NCBI GenBank assembly: GCA_030615145.1
Contig: JAUWZT010000118.1
Span: 1 to 10,867 of the forward strand
Reading direction: 5' to 3'
Source: Promethearchaeota archaeon
GTDB lineage: Archaea; Asgardarchaeota; Lokiarchaeia; Sigyniarchaeales; SOKP01
DNA length: 10,867 nt
The stretch's first letter is position 1, and each line of letters starts with the position of its first letter. Below the pieces are notes generated by a model, which had not been told where the DNA came from, did not search any database, and saw only the letters and a list, made by a program, of their open reading frames with translations. Below are positions 8,601-10,867 of this stretch, piece by piece. Made by a program: the position numbers and the translations under genes.

Positions 8601-9291
8601 TAAAGTTCAGATTCCGGAGTTAAAAGAATTTAATGTTGGCGATTTAACCGGGGCAAATTATCTTGGACCCGAATCTGCTGAATTTAAAGCATTATCTAAA
8701 GTATACAACTGGAAATCGTTAGATGTTAAAACTTACATGACAAAACGGTATTTTACTATTCACGCAAGTATAATGGAATTGTTAAAGAAAGGATTAATTC
8801 AGCCCTTTATTTCTCTAAAAAATTTAGATTTAGTGGAAGAGATTACTATCATTTTGCCAGATGTTCAAAAAGAAAATAACGAGTCAATTCTTAAGATTTT
8901 CAGCTTTTTCAACATAGGGTTCATCTACAAAATAGAAGGAAAATATTTTATTCATGGATTTGAGGAAGCAGTGAAATTTGAGAATGGCATAATGATTAAA
9001 CTATATTTTCCTGACTGCCAAATAGATGAATTTGAGAAACTTTTCGATTTGCTTTTTGAATACATGGAAATTGACCATTATATAATTTTAAACGATTTAA
9101 TTGACGGTAAAGATTTAATAAAGTCAACCTTCAAGGATTTAAAATTTTTGGATAAATATAACCCTTTAACCAATCTAATTTGGAACAATAAAGACAAGAA
9201 ATGGAGGAACCACAAATTATTTAACGAGAAGTTTGAACCGGTGTATCCTGACTTGTTTTATGGAAAGAAAAACTACGATTTAGATTCATGA
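5677..9291 (+). CDS. Large protein of unknown function with internal degenerate repeats
   Basis: I do not recognise this 1204-residue protein. It has no signal peptide and no clear membrane helix, is rich in Phe, Tyr, Leu, Ile, Lys and Asn, and looks cytoplasmic and mostly alpha-helical with short strands. By eye, four segments share one pattern: helix ending in a Lys-rich turn, a hydrophobic stretch, a strand ending in Pro, an amphipathic helix and another strand. They are near 294-352 (strand GFFVVP), 665-735 (VVFFIP), 840-905 (YALYFYP) and 1026-1095 (ITIILP). The distance from the first turn to the Pro is 24-28 residues in each. The last copy plus a further strand KLYFP (1108-1112) resembles a winged helix followed by an Lrp/AsnC-like effector domain. 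The N-terminal part (about 40-125) has the layout of a zinc-peptidase core, but with RExxK (94-98) where HExxH would stand. Residues about 440-640 are helical and featureless. No Shine-Dalgarno site precedes the ATG. The frame is open throughout, so it is clearly a gene. A regulatory or scaffold role is only a guess. Confidence 0.85.
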   Translation: MVKLNIDFLIKTPINTILENIDYFFRKLLREIESYLQIEVFYTKITIILKNEESSSSAVDNSFSIGVEKSYNNEILSIKISSDFFQYIQFILLREAYKCFIPQLANQMKAIEIFINQKVAIDLKKLASIKEWNAIATDKLVDYEFISAQSDRLENFLKQEGTEDVDSPFKFFFKYIRKNIQIITEQQDGFYDILYEKYVLISSKSLYDDDIIETVRVLSKIFNRVQYFTAMLDYQHYFTTFKENGFIRTDLSLNKFTQNMQWIKNSSSISPNYNVNWSALNLYSINCALKFNPVLNRSKIYQIVKELPFFLLVKECRTNFGLEIDGFFVVPKIYFNDVKRFLGKLEENGYILQTRLTNVERNETLVNTNYLREYLDKKTLVNKKNKLYDKKYELRCVIDYGQEEYNEEITLLDWLIIDRIRFVSLTGFNFERRAGSIKLLKTDLINEIISQRKFITDLKTNLTIIHSSLELRNNFLEFLITNESFGFFYIKNMLNDYITTFRLIKDILTKNPSITSVFKFRDYFIKQGVSNSIENNISFKNPTIKKAIFNQFLPLYFKSRENFEEEINKYTIFFKVINSCYDLKIFNLKSIRTIAKNKSLLNTIFKSKEQKLKNSYENYKLTEINYQTIEKKLKSYLNHDPPVVKPNLIGNIFPSNFQVFFMLLKNNLKTIENLKKVSYISKKTAIVSSNILYVVFFIPYLNSEEKCSLISILTDVFKENLISVKRYLWSYFIKPFSRKDFYNLEQKEFFYSKDLFEQYFLNVRSILGKAQKPLPEVLITDLTKFWSKEDNLPALIKSVEDRVRNERVDFDLDNLHNLVEFNKLLKNKILDLKGFKTSYEKSFFKNYIKSINFIPTFQRFGMGQYALYFYPTAINKIDFKLLLNNSFQSISYPAQIDNSNSFLLQYISPYRNPGISAYLNWLTKSKKIVREYCLFFVKKMYQVFHFNYNLSPEGWDLDPNRFKIYFQNVLFNPDYKVQIPELKEFNVGDLTGANYLGPESAEFKALSKVYNWKSLDVKTYMTKRYFTIHASIMELLKKGLIQPFISLKNLDLVEEITIILPDVQKENNESILKIFSFFNIGFIYKIEGKYFIHGFEEAVKFENGIMIKLYFPDCQIDEFEKLFDLLFEYMEIDHYIILNDLIDGKDLIKSTFKDLKFLDKYNPLTNLIWNNKDKKWRNHKLFNEKFEPVYPDLFYGKKNYDLDS

Positions 9292-9359
9292 TTTTCGGTA
9301 TTAGTATTTGGTTTTGTTCATAAACACTGAGACAAACTTGTATAAGTAAAAATCCGTTT

Positions 9360-9393
9360 AAAATATCAAAAATAATAAATCGATTGATATTTT
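9360..9393. repeat. 10-bp inverted repeat upstream of the synthetase gene
   Basis: AAAATATCAA (9360-9369) and its exact complement TTGATATTTT (9384-9393) are separated by 14 bases, and the right arm runs into a T-tract ending at 9395. The left arm overlaps TTTAAAATA (9357-9365), a plausible TATA box about 50 bases before the ATG at 9413. It may be an operator, a hairpin in the leader, or a weak terminator for the preceding gene. The arms are almost entirely A/T, so chance is a real alternative. Confidence 0.5.
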
Positions 9394-9412
9394 TTCTTAC
9401 ATGAATACATAA

Positions 9413-10867
9413 ATGGCAGTCAAAGATCTCGATTTTGAAAAGTTTAACACTTTGTTCCATCCAATCAATATCGCTTTTATTGGAGCGAGCGAGAAATCTG
9501 CGTTCGGTGCCATGTTATATTTATCAGCGTTTAAAACTTCGAAATGGAAAGACACGTTCTATCCCGTAAATCCAAAATATGATAAAATTCTCGATTGGAA
9601 ATGCTATAAATCAGTTTTAGACATTCCAACCCCTATAGATACTGCTTATATTTCTGTAAAAACTCAATACATTCCGCAAGTTTTAAAAGAGTGCGTAGAA
9701 AAGAATATTCCTTGGGTAATTGTATTCTCATCTGGATTTTCTGAAACGGGGGATTTAGCGGGATTAAAATTAGAAAAAGAATTAAAACAAATTTTATCAA
9801 CATCCAATACGAGAGTAATAGGTCCGAATTGTTTAGGGCCATATAACGCAGCTGAAGGTATGGCATTTTCGTTCAGCGCCAAAAAAAATACTCCTGGGCA
9901 AGTCTCGTTCATGTCTCAGTCTGGGGGGCATATGAGTCAGTTATTAGATATAGGGTATAAGAGGGATATAAGGTTTAGGTACGGGGTGTCATTTGGTAAT
10001 CAAATAGACCTAAATTGCATTGATTTTCTGATACATTATAACAAAGATTCGACTACTCATGTAATCGCAGCCTATTTAGAATCATTCGGTTCTACTACGG
10101 GTCACCAATTCTTTTTAGAGCTGAAAAAAACTACTAATAACAAACCAGTTATAATATGGAAAGGAGGATACACTGATGATGGCTCGAGAGCAGCGTTTTC
10201 CCACACTGGCGCTATAGCAAGCGATTTAAGGCTATGGTATTCAATGGCCAAGCAAACCGGCGCAACTATCGTAAGAGATAATGAAGAATTTTGGAACGCT
10301 ATTAAGACATTTGAATTGTTATTTCCAAAATATATCCCTCGAGGTAGAAATGTAGGAATAATAACCCCTGGTGGTGGCTCCAGTGTAAACTCCACAGATT
10401 TATTTGGTTTTCACAATTTAAAAATTCCGGAATTAACATTAAATTCCCAAAAGAAACTTAGTGAAATACTTCCTTATGAAAATGTGAGCGTCAAGAATCC
10501 AATAGATCTAGGCGCTCTTGGTTTTGTCGTAGATGTATTCGCAAATTGTATTGAGATTGTAGTAAATGATCCAAATGTTGATATTATAGTAGTTCCGTTA
10601 TGGCCTCATTTTATCTATAATCATGTTTTCAAGAGGATGATAGAAATCCAGAAATCAACAAAAAAACCATTTATGTTTTGTTTACCAAGCATTGCTGACT
10701 CATCGGAGCTTGCCGCTCGATTTTCAACAGTCAAAAAAATACTTCATGAAGAGCGAGTGCTCTACTTTCTATCATTAAGAGACGCTGCGAAAAGCATATC
10801 CCTTTATTGTGATTACATTGAATTCTTAAAATCACACAATAATGAAAATATATATGAAGAAGAATGA
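9413..10867 (+). CDS. ADP-forming acyl-CoA synthetase (acetate-CoA ligase), alpha subunit
   Basis: This is the alpha subunit of an NDP-forming acyl-CoA synthetase (ACD, acdA-like). With an ATP-grasp beta subunit it converts acyl-CoA, ADP and phosphate to acid, CoA and ATP, and it works in the cytoplasm. Residues about 15-145 form the CoA-binding Rossmann domain, with FIGASEKSAFG (22-32) and IGPNCLGPYN (136-145). Residues about 160-300 form the succinyl-CoA-ligase-like domain with MSQSGG (167-172) and the phosphorylated active-site His264 in SHTGAIAS. Residues about 310-465 form the third domain, with the NPIDLG motif (362-367). The 484-residue length is normal for a separate alpha subunit, and no ATP-grasp domain is fused. 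The beta subunit is not in the window and could lie just downstream, since the stop codon is the final three bases. The start is fixed by an in-frame TAA directly before the ATG. Acetate is the default substrate, but aryl, branched-chain or succinate-type acids are equally possible. Confidence 0.88.
   Translation: MAVKDLDFEKFNTLFHPINIAFIGASEKSAFGAMLYLSAFKTSKWKDTFYPVNPKYDKILDWKCYKSVLDIPTPIDTAYISVKTQYIPQVLKECVEKNIPWVIVFSSGFSETGDLAGLKLEKELKQILSTSNTRVIGPNCLGPYNAAEGMAFSFSAKKNTPGQVSFMSQSGGHMSQLLDIGYKRDIRFRYGVSFGNQIDLNCIDFLIHYNKDSTTHVIAAYLESFGSTTGHQFFLELKKTTNNKPVIIWKGGYTDDGSRAAFSHTGAIASDLRLWYSMAKQTGATIVRDNEEFWNAIKTFELLFPKYIPRGRNVGIITPGGGSSVNSTDLFGFHNLKIPELTLNSQKKLSEILPYENVSVKNPIDLGALGFVVDVFANCIEIVVNDPNVDIIVVPLWPHFIYNHVFKRMIEIQKSTKKPFMFCLPSIADSSELAARFSTVKKILHEERVLYFLSLRDAAKSISLYCDYIEFLKSHNNENIYEEE

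Noticed and set aside
10102..10395. Minus-strand open frame of 97 codons inside the synthetase gene
   Set aside because: It is antisense to the conserved active-site region around His264. The open frame is a by-product of the codons used there.
1..10867. CRISPR arrays, tRNA or rRNA genes, insertion sequences
   Set aside because: No regularly spaced repeats, no cloverleaf with a TTC-type arm, no transposase and no target-site duplications were seen in any spacer.

Overview
The window is AT-rich, densely coding archaeal-type DNA, most likely from an uncultured Asgard archaeon of the Lokiarchaeia kind. This assignment is an inference. It rests on an archaeal-style corrinoid iron-sulfur protein (CdhE) of the CODH/acetyl-CoA synthase complex, an ADP-forming acyl-CoA synthetase alpha subunit, a membrane-anchored gingipain-like cysteine protease full of N-glycosylation sequons, TATA-like boxes just upstream of several genes with few Shine-Dalgarno sites, T-tract ends, and a very large lineage-specific orphan protein. 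There is no rRNA, tRNA or other marker that fixes the taxonomy.

Layout. Positions 123-1301 (+) encode a secreted or membrane-anchored C25-like protease. Positions 1404-2060 (+) encode a HAD phosphatase. This gene converges on cdhE at 2107-3561 (-), which lies in front of an MFS-type transporter at 3739-5148 (-). A 528-bp spacer (5149-5676) then separates the transporter from a divergent 1204-residue protein of unknown function at 5677-9291 (+). The spacer holds one striking inverted repeat. The window ends with an ADP-forming acyl-CoA synthetase alpha subunit at 9413-10867 (+), whose stop codon is the last three bases.

How the genes fit together. Two genes belong to the same metabolic theme. 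CdhE carries the methyl group to acetyl-CoA synthase in the Wood-Ljungdahl pathway, and the ADP-forming synthetase interconverts an acyl-CoA with its acid while making or using ATP. They lie on opposite strands about 5.9 kb apart, so this is not an operon. The rest look like single-gene units: spacers are about 45-180 bp, and strand switches and candidate promoters or T-tracts separate most of them. The only plausible co-transcribed pairs are protease-HAD, transporter-cdhE and orphan-synthetase. None is tight.

The part least explained by known families is the 1204-residue protein. By eye it contains four degenerate copies of a helix/strand-Pro/helix/strand module. The last copy resembles a winged helix followed by an Lrp/AsnC-like effector domain.
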